NCBI GenBank assembly: GCA_949480205.1
Contig: CASXXK010000003.1
Span: forward strand, 1-60,049
Length of the DNA stretch: 60,049 nt
Reading direction: 5' to 3'
Source of the DNA: an uncultured Candidatus Saccharibacteria bacterium
GTDB lineage: Bacteria; Patescibacteriota; Saccharimonadia; Saccharimonadales; Saccharimonadaceae
Position 1 is the first letter of the stretch, and every line of letters starts with the position of its first letter. Both the position numbers and the translations under genes were made by a program. Below are positions 26,188 through 35,240 of this stretch, piece after piece. The notes under the pieces are model-generated. The model saw nothing but the letters and a program-made list of their open reading frames with translations, searched no databases and was not told where the DNA came from.

Positions 26188-27516
26188 TTAACACAAATCC
26201 GCGTTCGTATAATATTTTGTCAAAAAATCGTGCTTGTAGGCATCAAAGCATCCTTCTAGCATTGCAACGCGAATTTCTTCAGTCAAGCGCACGATAAAAC
26301 GTAAATTGTGAATTGAAGCTAGATTATAATATTTAGCCTTTTTCTCAATATCGCCCGAGCGCCAGAGCGCGCGCAAGCTTCCTCGTGTCCAGCCTGCCTT
26401 GCAAGTAGCGCAGTCGCAGTCGTGGTCTAACGGTTCGCCAGCGTCACTGTATTTGCGTAAATTGATATTGCCTTCACGAGTATAAATTTTGCCGTGCCGG
26501 GCTTCGCGCATTGGCGCTACGCAGTCAAAAGTGTCCGCACCCATTTCGGCACCGATTAGAATATCATCGGGGTGTGACAAGCCCAGCAAGTGGCGAGGTT
26601 TGTTCATTGGTAACTCTTCATTACACCAGCGCAAAATTTCGCCTAAATCCTCCTTCAAGAAGGCTCCACCCAGGCCAAATCCATCAAATTCTATCCCGTC
26701 AACATTCATTTTACCCAAAGTCTGCGCGGTCTGGCGTCGCAAGTCCTCCCAACGCCCACCTTGCAAGACACCATAAAGATTTTGTCGATAGCCCAAGTCG
26801 TCGCGATGCTTGATGTGCTCACGTAGACTTCGTTCTGCCCAACGCTCGGTGCGCGCCATTGCTTCAATATTATATTCATAAGTGTCAGCCAGGGAAGTTA
26901 GCTCATCAAAAGCCATATGGATATCGGCACCAATCTGACACTGAATTTGCATAGATTCTTCCGGACCGATGAAATCTGGTTGACCGTCAAATGGATCAAT
27001 AAAGCTCACGCCGTCTTCCGAAACGTGCGCCAAGCGCTCTTTATGTGCGGTATTAGTAACGTGACGTTCCTTTTCCATTGATACAACCTTGCCCAAGCCG
27101 GACCCAAGTGACATTACCTGGAAGCCGCCACTATCAGTTAGCGTTGGACCTTGCCAAGACTCGCTGCCTGGCAAATATCCAGCTGCTTCCTGAGCGACGC
27201 GTCGCTCAGGCCCGTCGTTACGGGCTTCGCGCGCTGCATGCTCGGCCGTAGCCTCCGCACCCGCCCAAAAAGCAGCCGAGATATTCGCCAGTCCCCCGGC
27301 CTTAGCAATCTCTGGCGCTTGCCGACGGAGGTGGTAGCCATTAGAAAGCATCGCTTGCGCACCCAACATGTGTAGTTCCTGGGGTGATATAAAACGCACA
27401 TACCCCCGCGTCCCCACCGCCATAAAAGCGGGCGTTTTAATCTCACCATGCGCGGTTTTTATCGTACCAACCCGGCCTAGCCCGTTTGGCAGCACCTTCT
27501 CAATCTCAAATTCCAT
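26188..27516 (-). CDS. tgt: tRNA-guanine transglycosylase (queuine/preQ1)
   Basis: Swaps guanine at position 34 of GUN-anticodon tRNAs for a queuosine precursor. Visible are TPAFMAVGTRGYV, LTDSGGFQVMSLG (catalytic Asp), GGRWEDLR, the nucleophile region FDCVAPMREARHGK and the zinc site CDCATC...H. At 442 residues it is longer than usual (about 375): an Ala/Glu/Arg-rich insertion sits at about residues 79-119, just before the catalytic Asp. PTR of the family reads PMR. TATAAT at 27523-27528 ends 6 nt before the ATG: leaderless. tRNA-Tyr (GTA) in this window is a natural substrate. Confidence 0.93.
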   Translation of the reverse strand: MEFEIEKVLPNGLGRVGTIKTAHGEIKTPAFMAVGTRGYVRFISPQELHMLGAQAMLSNGYHLRRQAPEIAKAGGLANISAAFWAGAEATAEHAAREARNDGPERRVAQEAAGYLPGSESWQGPTLTDSGGFQVMSLGSGLGKVVSMEKERHVTNTAHKERLAHVSEDGVSFIDPFDGQPDFIGPEESMQIQCQIGADIHMAFDELTSLADTYEYNIEAMARTERWAERSLREHIKHRDDLGYRQNLYGVLQGGRWEDLRRQTAQTLGKMNVDGIEFDGFGLGGAFLKEDLGEILRWCNEELPMNKPRHLLGLSHPDDILIGAEMGADTFDCVAPMREARHGKIYTREGNINLRKYSDAGEPLDHDCDCATCKAGWTRGSLRALWRSGDIEKKAKYYNLASIHNLRFIVRLTEEIRVAMLEGCFDAYKHDFLTKYYTNADLC

Positions 27517-27539
27517 TCTTATATTATACCATAAAAATA

Positions 27540-27556
27540 CCTCCCTTGTAGGGAGG
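27540..27556 (-). terminator. Terminator after the queuosine-precursor transporter gene
   Basis: CCTCCC, loop, GGGAGG, then TATTTTTAT on the minus strand. It lies between the transporter stop and the tgt promoter, so the two genes can be expressed separately. Confidence 0.75.
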
Positions 27557-27591
27557 CGGGTGTTGTGTATACTGTGTGATTCCGTTCAAAT

Positions 27592-28350
27592 TTAAAGTTC
27601 GTTTTTGCCATCGGTATAGCATAATCTCCAGCGTAAATTAATCGCTATATGCTTCACCCCAAAACTCAACACAAATTCCAGTGCTAAGCCAGCGATGTAA
27701 GCAAATAAAGCTTGCGTAATAAAGTCACTGGGCGACACTCGGCCCCAAAAGGCCAGTGTTTCAAAAACTAAACTATCCAAAATCCGGGCAATCGCAGATG
27801 AAATTATTTCTCGCCGATGAAAGTCTCCTTCATCGCTGACTTCATTTTGAATATCATTGCGCCGCATGCTGGCAAAAATTCGGTTATTGGTCAGTTGGCT
27901 AATCAGGAATCCGGCCACACTGGCCAGGAAGATTCTTCCTGTAGCGCTTTGGACGATGTCAAAAGCGCTATTATCTACTCCGGGAAAGCCCGGAAGAGCG
28001 ACTTTTGCAAAATACATTACAGCAGCAACGATTAGTGCAAATAGCGAGCAATAGACTGCAACCAAATTGGAGACTTTTTCACCATAAATATCCACCAGCA
28101 AGTCGCCTACGACATACGATAGTGGGAATAACCAAATTCCGGCATCCACCGGTATGCCCCAAGCGTTCCAAATTTTTAAAGCCGCCAAATTACTTGCAAT
28201 CAGAATAATACCGTTTGCAACGCTCAAAAAGAGCAGCAGCTTTAATACCGGAAAAGACATGGGCTCCGGGTCATCAACCTTATTACCAATGTGAAGAAAA
28301 TTCAGCATAGCCTGATAAAATTGTTTCAGCCATTGAATAATTTTTTCCAT
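27592..28350 (-). CDS. yhhQ: Queuosine precursor transporter (YhhQ/QPTR, VUT family)
   Basis: Imports a queuosine precursor (queuine or preQ1/preQ0) across the membrane. About six transmembrane helices and the family block PLSYVVGDLLVDIYGEK are visible, plus FLASVAGFLISQLTNNRIFA. The ATG at 28350 follows GAGAGGAG; an upstream ATG at 28368 lies ahead of that site. Located before tgt on the same strand, with no queuosine biosynthesis gene here, so the pair points to salvage from the host or community. Confidence 0.9.
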   Translation of the reverse strand: MEKIIQWLKQFYQAMLNFLHIGNKVDDPEPMSFPVLKLLLFLSVANGIILIASNLAALKIWNAWGIPVDAGIWLFPLSYVVGDLLVDIYGEKVSNLVAVYCSLFALIVAAVMYFAKVALPGFPGVDNSAFDIVQSATGRIFLASVAGFLISQLTNNRIFASMRRNDIQNEVSDEGDFHRREIISSAIARILDSLVFETLAFWGRVSPSDFITQALFAYIAGLALEFVLSFGVKHIAINLRWRLCYTDGKNEL

Positions 28351-28388
28351 GATTAACACTCCTCTCAACGTACAACACCCTATCTTCC

Positions 28389-28417
28389 ATTATATCACAC
28401 ATTGCTAAAAAAGTCAA
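28389..28417 (-). promoter_or_regulatory. Promoter of the yhhQ gene
   Basis: On the minus strand TTGACT (28412-28417), 17 bp, TATAAT (28389-28394), with TGTGA before the -10. An inverted repeat ATTGCTAAAAA/TTTTTAGCAAT (28400-28439) spans the -35 and could be an operator. Confidence 0.75.
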
Positions 28418-28480
28418 TAGAACAGGCCTTTTTAGCAATCAAATCTTGACTCTGCCAAAAATTAGCGTTATCATAGTCTA

Positions 28481-30244
28481 ATGTTAAAGTTATATCGATA
28501 CTTAAAACCTTATCTTTGGCAGGCAATTTTGCTACTTGCTACTATTGCGCTACAGGTGTGGGCTAACTTGCAGCTCCCAGCCATGATGGCAAATATTATT
28601 AATAACGGTATTATGGCGGGTGACCTAGATTACGTATGGGGGACTGGCGTAGGAATGATTGGTTTCGCTCTGTTGGGCTCAGTCTGCGCTTTTTTGGCTA
28701 ACTTCCTTTCATCTTGGATTGGCGCTCGCATTACACGTGACATTCGCGGTGATTTTTTCGTCCATATCCTGAGCCTGAGTACCGCCGAAATCGATAATTT
28801 TTCTACAGCCTCGCTTATCACCCGTACTGTCAATGATATTTTCCAAGTACAGCAAGCCATTGTGATGACGCTTTCGATGGGTCTGCGCGCACCGCTAACC
28901 TGTGTTCTGGCTATTGGGCAAGCGATTGCAACCGCACCTGATATGACCTGGATTATTGCTCTAGCAGTAGGAGTTATTCTTGGCCTAACAGTCTTAATTA
29001 TGTCAATTGTGATGCCGAAATTCAAAATTATTCAGAAACTTGCCGACCGCGTCACGTTGCTCACGCGCGAAAATCTCACTGGACTTAGGGTAATTCGCGC
29101 CTTCAACAATGAGAAACTCGAGAAGCGCAAGTTTGACCGCACCAACAACGATTACTCACATCTTAACGCTTGGGTAGATGTGATTATGTCATTAGAGAAC
29201 CCACTGATTAGCTTAGTTTTCAATGGCACGACATTGCTTTGCGTCTGGATTGGCATTTCGCTAATTACTAAGGATTTTGCTTACCTTGGTAATATGATGG
29301 CCTTTATGCAGTATGCAATTCAGGTGGTGATGTCCTTCCTCTTCCTCACGATGCTCTTTGTGATTTTGCCACGAGCCAGTGTCTCGGCCAAACGCGTTAA
29401 CGAAGTTATGGACACTAAATCTAAGATTACCTGGAAGCCACAAACCATAGGCAAGCCCAGCCTGAAGCCGTCCGTGGAATTCTCACATGTCGACTTTGCT
29501 TACAGTGGGGCGGAAGAAAAAGTCTTACATGATATTTCCTTTGTGGCCAAGGCGGGTGAATCCACGGCATTTATCGGTTCTACCGGTTCGGGTAAATCGA
29601 CTTTGATTAATCTGGTACCACGTTTCTACGAAGCAACGGCTGGCGAGATTAAGATTAATGATATTAATATCAAAGATTACGCTCAGAATGATTTGCTGCG
29701 GCGCATTGGTTACGTGCCGCAGCGCGGTGTACTCTTTGAGGGTACGGTTAAAAGCAATATTCTTTTTGGCGCGCCTGAAGCCAGCGAAGAGCAGTTACAT
29801 CTGGCTGCGCGGGTGTCGCAATCGGCAGAATTTATTGATAAGCTAGATAAAAAGTATGATTCGCATATTGCGCAGGGCGGCACCAACGTTTCTGGTGGCC
29901 AGCGTCAGCGACTCTCGATTGCGCGGGCAATTGCCAAGAACCCAGATATTTATATCTTTGATGACTCTTTCTCGGCACTTGATATGAAGACGGACGCCAA
30001 ATTGCGCCATGACCTCAAGCCGATTACCAAAAACGCAGTCACCCTGATTGTGGCACAACGTATCAGTAGCATTAAGGATGCCGAACAAATTATCGTGCTC
30101 AACCAAGGCAAGGTAGTGGGCAAAGGCACACATTTAGAATTGTTAGGGAACTGCAAAGTTTATCGTGAGATTGCTAAATCACAACTTTCGGATCAAGAAT
30201 TCCAACAGGAAATGGCTCGCAGCCAGGAGGAAAATCATGCCTAG
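28481..30244 (+). CDS. ABC exporter half-transporter, degenerate-site subunit
   Basis: 587 residues: six transmembrane helices followed by an ATPase domain (GSTGSGKST, VSGGQRQRLSIARA). Walker B reads IFDDSFSALD, with Asp in place of the catalytic Glu, and the switch reads VAQRIS with Gln for His. This is the pattern of the inactive site of heterodimeric type IV exporters; the next gene supplies the active one. TTGACT (28446-28451), 17 bp, TATCAT, then 6 nt to the ATG: a leaderless promoter. Substrate unknown (drugs, peptides or lipids). Confidence 0.92.
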   Translation: MLKLYRYLKPYLWQAILLLATIALQVWANLQLPAMMANIINNGIMAGDLDYVWGTGVGMIGFALLGSVCAFLANFLSSWIGARITRDIRGDFFVHILSLSTAEIDNFSTASLITRTVNDIFQVQQAIVMTLSMGLRAPLTCVLAIGQAIATAPDMTWIIALAVGVILGLTVLIMSIVMPKFKIIQKLADRVTLLTRENLTGLRVIRAFNNEKLEKRKFDRTNNDYSHLNAWVDVIMSLENPLISLVFNGTTLLCVWIGISLITKDFAYLGNMMAFMQYAIQVVMSFLFLTMLFVILPRASVSAKRVNEVMDTKSKITWKPQTIGKPSLKPSVEFSHVDFAYSGAEEKVLHDISFVAKAGESTAFIGSTGSGKSTLINLVPRFYEATAGEIKINDINIKDYAQNDLLRRIGYVPQRGVLFEGTVKSNILFGAPEASEEQLHLAARVSQSAEFIDKLDKKYDSHIAQGGTNVSGGQRQRLSIARAIAKNPDIYIFDDSFSALDMKTDAKLRHDLKPITKNAVTLIVAQRISSIKDAEQIIVLNQGKVVGKGTHLELLGNCKVYREIAKSQLSDQEFQQEMARSQEENHA

Positions 30245-32069
30245 AGGTGCTCGTACTACCGAAAAACCCAAGAGCTTGGGTCGCGCTTTCAAAATGTTTG
30301 CCCGTTCACTCAAACCTTGGATGATCCCGCTGATTTTTGCTATCGTTTTGGCAATCGCAGCTACAATTTGTTCGATTTTTGGCCCAAATATTCTTGGCCA
30401 AATGACCAACTCTGCTGTTGAAGACTACCAAACCGCTATGGTGCAGGCAGGTGGTCAGATTCCAACCGCCGAACAACTGAATGCGGCTCTTAATTGGGGA
30501 CGGATTGGGCGTCTAGCGCTAACATTGATTGCGCTTTATGTCGCTTCGGCTATCCTAAATTACATCCAAGGCGCTATTTTGTCGGTGATTTCAGCTCACT
30601 ATGCTCGTAAAATGCGTGCCGAGATTATTGCAAAGATTGCACGTTTACCAATTTCGTATTTCGATCAACATCAAATTGGTGACACGCTTTCGCGCATGAG
30701 TAATGACGTTGGCACTGTGGCTAACACCCTCGCTAATGTTCTGACGCAAATTATCACCAGCCTCACGACCGTCATTGGTATTTTGATTATGATGATGTCG
30801 ATTTCAATTTGGCTCTCGGTGATTGCCTTAATTGCTGTGCCGCTGTCACTAATCTTCATTAGCCTGATTGCCAAAAAATCGCAAACTTATTTCCGTACGG
30901 CGCAATCTACTTTTGGCGTGCTTAATAGTAGTATTGAAGAAGATTTTTCTGGGCAAAGTATTATCAAGGCTAATAGCTATGAGCCTACTGCGATTACCAA
31001 ATTTGGCAAGTCCAATGACAAGCTCTGCGAAATGACCTGGAAGGCCAACTTCCTCTCGGCTCTAGCTTTTCCAATCACCAATATGTTTACTAACCTTAGC
31101 TATGTCGCCATCTGCGTCGTGGGCGGGCGCATGGCGATTGATGGTAAGCTACTTATTGGTAGCGTGCAAGCTTTTATTCAGTATGCCAGTCAGTTCAACC
31201 GCCCAATTACCGAGGTTTCGCAAATTGCTTCCAATATCCAGCAAACTTTGGCAGCCTCAGAACGTATCTTTAATTTCTTGGAGGAACCAGAAGAATCTCC
31301 GGATATGGAGCCAGCCTTGGAGATTTCAGACGTCAAAGGCGCCGTCGAATTTCATCAAGTTAATTTCTCCTACGACAAGACTCGTCCAATTATCCAAGAC
31401 TTCTCGGTAAAAATTAAACCGGGTATGCAGGTGGCAATTGTTGGGCCAACCGGTGCCGGTAAGACCACAATCATCAATCTTTTGATGCGTTTTTACGATC
31501 CAGACACGGGCTATATTGCGATCGACGGCGTACCTACCAAGCAGATGAAGCGCTCTGATGTGCGCAAACTCTTCGGCATGGTCTTGCAAGATACTTGGCT
31601 CTTCTCTGGTACGATTGAAGAAAACTTGCGTTATGGCAAAACTTCGGCCACCCACGAAGACATTGTGCGAGCCACCAAAGCCAGCAGTATTCATCATTTT
31701 ATTGAATCACTGTCGCATGGTTACAATACGATGATTTCCGAAGATTCTGATAATATCTCGGCGGGCGAGAAGCAGCTACTTACGATTGCTCGCGCCATGG
31801 TGGCGGATCCACCGATGATGATTCTGGATGAAGCCACATCCAACGTGGACACACGCACTGAACAGCTGATTCAGGACGCTTTTGCTAAGCTTACACATGG
31901 TCGTACTTCTTTTGTGATTGCACATCGCCTTTCTACGATTCGCAACTCAGATCTGATTCTCGTGATGCGGGATGGCAATATTGTGGAACAGGGTACACAT
32001 GATCAGCTTTTGGCGCAGAATGGTTTCTATGCCGAACTCTACAACTCGCAGTTTGCCGAGAATGAGTAA
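30237..32069 (+). CDS. ABC exporter half-transporter, catalytic subunit
   Basis: 610 residues, six transmembrane helices and an intact ATPase domain: VGPTGAGKTT, ILDEATSNVD with the catalytic Glu, and VIAHRLS with the switch His. The signature is altered to ISAGEKQLLTIARA, as in the partner-facing site of heterodimeric exporters. ATG at 30237 follows AGGAGG and overlaps the upstream gene by 8 nt; an upstream in-frame start at 30165 has no such site. It forms a heterodimer with the preceding product. Confidence 0.92.
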   Translation: MPRGARTTEKPKSLGRAFKMFARSLKPWMIPLIFAIVLAIAATICSIFGPNILGQMTNSAVEDYQTAMVQAGGQIPTAEQLNAALNWGRIGRLALTLIALYVASAILNYIQGAILSVISAHYARKMRAEIIAKIARLPISYFDQHQIGDTLSRMSNDVGTVANTLANVLTQIITSLTTVIGILIMMMSISIWLSVIALIAVPLSLIFISLIAKKSQTYFRTAQSTFGVLNSSIEEDFSGQSIIKANSYEPTAITKFGKSNDKLCEMTWKANFLSALAFPITNMFTNLSYVAICVVGGRMAIDGKLLIGSVQAFIQYASQFNRPITEVSQIASNIQQTLAASERIFNFLEEPEESPDMEPALEISDVKGAVEFHQVNFSYDKTRPIIQDFSVKIKPGMQVAIVGPTGAGKTTIINLLMRFYDPDTGYIAIDGVPTKQMKRSDVRKLFGMVLQDTWLFSGTIEENLRYGKTSATHEDIVRATKASSIHHFIESLSHGYNTMISEDSDNISAGEKQLLTIARAMVADPPMMILDEATSNVDTRTEQLIQDAFAKLTHGRTSFVIAHRLSTIRNSDLILVMRDGNIVEQGTHDQLLAQNGFYAELYNSQFAENE

Positions 32070-32087
32070 TGCGCTATAATAATAAAT

Positions 32088-32540
32088 ATGAAAGTGCGAG
32101 GTTTTGAGATTGCTAAAGGCTGGGAGGATAAGGACATCCACCTGCCAGTGCGTAGCACCGCCGGCGCAGCAGCTTACGATATTGAAGCCGCTGAAGATGT
32201 TACGGTGCCAATTTTTCGCCCCGGAATTGCGCCCACGGTGATTCCTACTGGGCTCAAGGCGTATTGCCAACCCGACGAGTATTACATTATCGCCAATCGC
32301 AGTTCGGGCGCCAAAAAAGGGATTGTGCTGGCTAACGGCATTGGTATCATTGACCACGATTATTACGGTAATCCACAGACCGACGGGCATTTTAGTGTGA
32401 TTATCTTTAATGTTTCCGACCACGAGCTCGAAATCAAAAAAGGTGACCGTATTGCGCAGGTTATTTTCCAGAAGTTTTTGACAATAGATAACGATAATGC
32501 CACCGGCATACGCCAAGGCGGATTCGGGTCTACCGATTAA
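32088..32540 (+). CDS. dut: dUTP pyrophosphatase family protein
   Basis: Hydrolyses dUTP to dUMP, keeping uracil out of DNA and feeding dTMP synthesis. The 150 residues show the five-motif pattern: AAAYDIEA, NRSSGAKKGIVLANG, GIIDHDYYG, GDRIAQVIF and the C-terminal RQGGFGSTD. A dCTP-deaminase-like protein is the alternative, but the terminal GGFGST favours dUTPase. TATAAT ends 7 nt before the ATG: leaderless. It complements Ung encoded at 44.7 kb. Confidence 0.92.
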   Translation: MKVRGFEIAKGWEDKDIHLPVRSTAGAAAYDIEAAEDVTVPIFRPGIAPTVIPTGLKAYCQPDEYYIIANRSSGAKKGIVLANGIGIIDHDYYGNPQTDGHFSVIIFNVSDHELEIKKGDRIAQVIFQKFLTIDNDNATGIRQGGFGSTD

Positions 32541-32558
32541 CCTAAAAGGAGGCAAAAT

Positions 32559-33488
32559 ATGGCCAAAGCCAAAGTCTACTATACCAAAGATATCACGCCA
32601 GAGAGCTTGGTGCGGATTTATGATACGCTGGGCGTAAAGCTGCCAGGCAAAGTCGGCATCAAAATTTCCACTGGTGAAGCAGGGAACAATAATTATCTCA
32701 AGCCTGAGTTAATCAAGGATTTAGTTACGAAGCTAGACGGCACGATTGTCGAATGCAATGTGGCTTACGCTGGTGGCCGCAACCAAACCGAACGCCACCT
32801 CGAGACGGCACGCGAACATGGATTTTTGGATATTGCCGATGTAGATATTATGGACGCTGAGGGAGAGATTGAAATCTCGGTGGAGAATCATAAATGGCTA
32901 CCCGTCGATATTGTGGGTGAGCATATTAACAACTACGATTCTTTCCTTAATTTGGCACACTTCAAAGGTCACGAAATGGCTGGTTTTGGTGGCGTGATTA
33001 AAAACCAATCAATTGGTTTTGCTTCGGCTAGTGGCAAAGCATATATTCACTCACTCGGCGCCACGCGTAGCCCCGAAGAGATGATGGCCGGTATTATGGC
33101 TGATGTCGAGGGGAGTCTCACGGCTAAGCAGGATGGTTTCTTGGAGTGCATGGCAGAGACCGCCAAGGCGGTATCGGATTACGTTAATGGTAAGGCTAAT
33201 GACGGTCAGCCGCACATAGTTTATATTAATGTTCTCAATAATCTCTCACGTGATTGCGACTGCTCGGCGACACCGGAAGCACCCTGTATGGCGGATATGG
33301 GAATTATGGCCTCAACTGACCCAGTGGCGCTTGACCAAGCTTCTCTTGATATGGTTAAAAACTCTACCGATTCCGGCCGCGACAGCTTTATGGAACGCGT
33401 CAACGACCAAAATGGCGAGTATATTCTGGAATATGCCGAACAGATTGGCCTTGGCAACCGTGACTATGAATTGGTCACTTTAGATTAG
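32559..33488 (+). CDS. DUF362 domain protein
   Basis: 309 residues, start after AAAGGAGG, 18 nt from dut. Features are GVKISTGEAGNNNYLKPELI, HFKGHEMAGFGGVIKNQSIG and a cysteine cluster DCDCSATPEAPCMADMG, then GIMASTDPVALDQASLD, the usual DUF362 ending. The cysteines suggest an iron-sulfur or metal site. Function unknown; members are sometimes fused to ferredoxin domains, which is absent here. Confidence 0.82.
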   Translation: MAKAKVYYTKDITPESLVRIYDTLGVKLPGKVGIKISTGEAGNNNYLKPELIKDLVTKLDGTIVECNVAYAGGRNQTERHLETAREHGFLDIADVDIMDAEGEIEISVENHKWLPVDIVGEHINNYDSFLNLAHFKGHEMAGFGGVIKNQSIGFASASGKAYIHSLGATRSPEEMMAGIMADVEGSLTAKQDGFLECMAETAKAVSDYVNGKANDGQPHIVYINVLNNLSRDCDCSATPEAPCMADMGIMASTDPVALDQASLDMVKNSTDSGRDSFMERVNDQNGEYILEYAEQIGLGNRDYELVTLD

Positions 33489-33509
33489 CCATCGCTCAGT
33501 TCATCTCCC

Positions 33510-33733
33510 CATGTCTAATACAGTACTAAGGCAGCGGAGGGAGAAAGCGAACCAACGTTCGCTGGGACCATATGATGGGTTGACGCCTGAAGCACCAAAT
33601 GCAAGACTATAACCACTGGGGACTGCTGTACCATCGCTGCGAGTAGATGTACCTCGTGACGGCCACCAATAACCGTTAGCGCCAGCATACCAAGCTTTGC
33701 CGTCGTAGAGACTAAGACGTCCGCTGCGCACGA
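33510..33733 (-). repeat. Cassette E: complete silent cassette
   Basis: From GTG at 33731: VRSGRLSLYDGKAWYAGANGYWWPSRG...SGYSLAFGASGVNPSYGPSERWFAFSLRCLSTVLDM. FPLRC is FSLRC here. The 3' core is at 33510-33546, 22 bp after the DUF362 stop. It is head to head with F across 116 bp instead of 12. Confidence 0.87.
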
Positions 33734-33734
33734 A

Positions 33735-33838
33735 AAAGTGGTACGCTTTTGCATTTTTGTACCACTTGTTTTTACATCTCACCTCTGTTAATGATAATTG
33801 TTGACTGGTACAAAATTTAAAATTTGTACCAGTCTGAA
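33735..33838. other. Two hairpins between cassettes E and F
   Basis: AAGTGGTAC pairs with GTACCACTT (about 33737-33769), and ACTGGTACAAA with TTTGTACCAGT (about 33805-33834), both with GGTAC/GTACC stems. They replace the short 12-nt spacer found in the other pairs. Only non-coding sequence is seen here. Confidence 0.55.
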
Positions 33839-33849
33839 CTATTGGAGCT

Positions 33850-34066
33850 TCGTGCGCAGCGGGTTACTTAATCCGAATGATGGCAAATCTTGGCGCATTG
33901 GCTTTGACGGACGCTATTGGTCGACACGCGAAGCAAGCATGCGAGACGATGGTACTGATATGCCCAGTGCTTATTATCTGTATTTTAGTACTGGAGTATA
34001 TGCATCAAATGGCCCGACCAATCAATCTAACGCTTTCCCCCTCCGCTGCCTTAGTACTGTATTAGA
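33850..34066 (+). repeat. Cassette F: complete cassette with altered end
   Basis: From GTG at 33852: VRSGLLNPNDGKSWRIGFDGRYWSTRE...SAYYLYFSTGVYASNGPTNQSNAFPLRCLSTVLE. The 3' core is intact up to CTGTATTAGA and then diverges (ATATG instead of CATG), marking the true boundary of the repeat. Twenty bases further on is the -10 box of the NERD gene. Confidence 0.87.
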
Positions 34067-34097
34067 ATATGCAGAGACGGTATGCTAAAATAAAACC

Positions 34098-34718
34098 ATG
34101 TTAACCTTTTTGGACATCTTTGACTATGTTTTTCATCATTCGGAACATAAAACCCTTGGACAAAGCGGTGAACGATTTCTTTATCTAGAATTACAACAGA
34201 ACGGCATTCCGCGTAAACAGATATTTCGCAATGTTTATATTCCGGCGTTCAATAAGAACGGGCAAGAGAATGACAAGACTACAGAGATAGATATTGTGGT
34301 TTTATCCCATAAGGGCATATTACTCTTTGAGCATAAAGCATATAGCGGAAAGATCTACGGCGATGGTCGGCGCAAGCAGTGGGTACAGTATCTTGGTAGT
34401 AAGAAAACCTACTTTATGAGCCCAGCAGAACAAAATCGTTATCATCGTTATTGTTTGCAACGATATTTAAAGTTAGATATTCCGATCTATCTGTTTATTT
34501 CTCATTCTCAATGTGGGCACTGGCGCGTACGCAATTTACCGCAAGACGTGCATTTTCTAAATCGTAAAGGTAGCTTTCGCCAAATTTACAATCAGTTACC
34601 AAAAATTACGATTCCTATAGAGATATTTAATGAATTACAACAAAGATTTCAGACTCTATCGCGACCTACTGATGGTACAAGGGAAAAACACATCGCCAAT
34701 TTCTCCCACAAACCCTGA
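34098..34718 (+). CDS. NERD-domain nuclease-like protein
   Basis: 206 residues. The N-terminal two thirds match the NERD domain: GERFLYLELQQNGIPRKQIFRNVYI, then TTEIDIVVLSHKGILLFEHKAYSGKIYG with the D...E-x-K nuclease pattern, and W(V)QYLG...NRYH. NERD is related to PD-(D/E)XK endonucleases and is tied to DNA processing; the actual substrate is unknown. TAAAAT (34086-34091) ends 6 nt before the ATG: leaderless. It sits directly behind cassette F, as other nuclease genes sit beside cassettes. Confidence 0.85.
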   Translation: MLTFLDIFDYVFHHSEHKTLGQSGERFLYLELQQNGIPRKQIFRNVYIPAFNKNGQENDKTTEIDIVVLSHKGILLFEHKAYSGKIYGDGRRKQWVQYLGSKKTYFMSPAEQNRYHRYCLQRYLKLDIPIYLFISHSQCGHWRVRNLPQDVHFLNRKGSFRQIYNQLPKITIPIEIFNELQQRFQTLSRPTDGTREKHIANFSHKP

Positions 34719-34812
34719 ATCCGTGCTATACTAGATAAAAGCACGAGTGGGAACAAAAAGGGAAAATCGCCTCTGGGCAGGGCATAAACTTAACGGAGAG
34801 TGGAGGCCCCGC

Positions 34813-35214
34813 ATGAGCAAAAAATCTGCCGATTCAGACGTCGCAACGCAAGACTTTGATGTTGCTGAGCTGAGTAAGGCAATTATTAAAAAAGACAACA
34901 AAATTGCCGAGCTGGAACAGCGGCTCAGCCGTATTGAAAAACGCACCAAAAGCAACGAGCGATTTGCGCGCACACTATCAGAGTGTCTAGGTACTCAAGT
35001 TTACGCCATTGACGCTGTGGCCGGAGTTCTACGTCGGAGTTTACGTGAGGATGCTGTAGTGCAAGACGAACTCATGGCGGCCATCAAAGATTACGACAAA
35101 CATAAATTCCGCCGTTGGCTGTCCGGTTTTTGTGGCGTGCTACTTTGGGTTGGCTCAGTCACGCTGGCGGTTTTTATCGGCGCCTTTGTCTATTGGGTTT
35201 TCTCTGGACAATAA
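34813..35214 (+). CDS. Coiled-coil protein with C-terminal membrane anchor
   Basis: Unrecognised 133-residue protein. Residues 20-55 are predicted by eye to form a coiled coil (SKAIIKKDNKIAELEQRLSR), and the C terminus is one transmembrane helix (FCGVLLWVGSVTLAVFIGAF). ATG at 34813 follows GGAGAGTGGAGG; the longer ATG at 34747 lacks a site. A TATACT -10 lies near 34730, giving a leader of about 70 nt. Confidence 0.65.
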   Translation: MSKKSADSDVATQDFDVAELSKAIIKKDNKIAELEQRLSRIEKRTKSNERFARTLSECLGTQVYAIDAVAGVLRRSLREDAVVQDELMAAIKDYDKHKFRRWLSGFCGVLLWVGSVTLAVFIGAFVYWVFSGQ

Positions 35215-35240
35215 ACACAGACATTATATAATACAAACAT

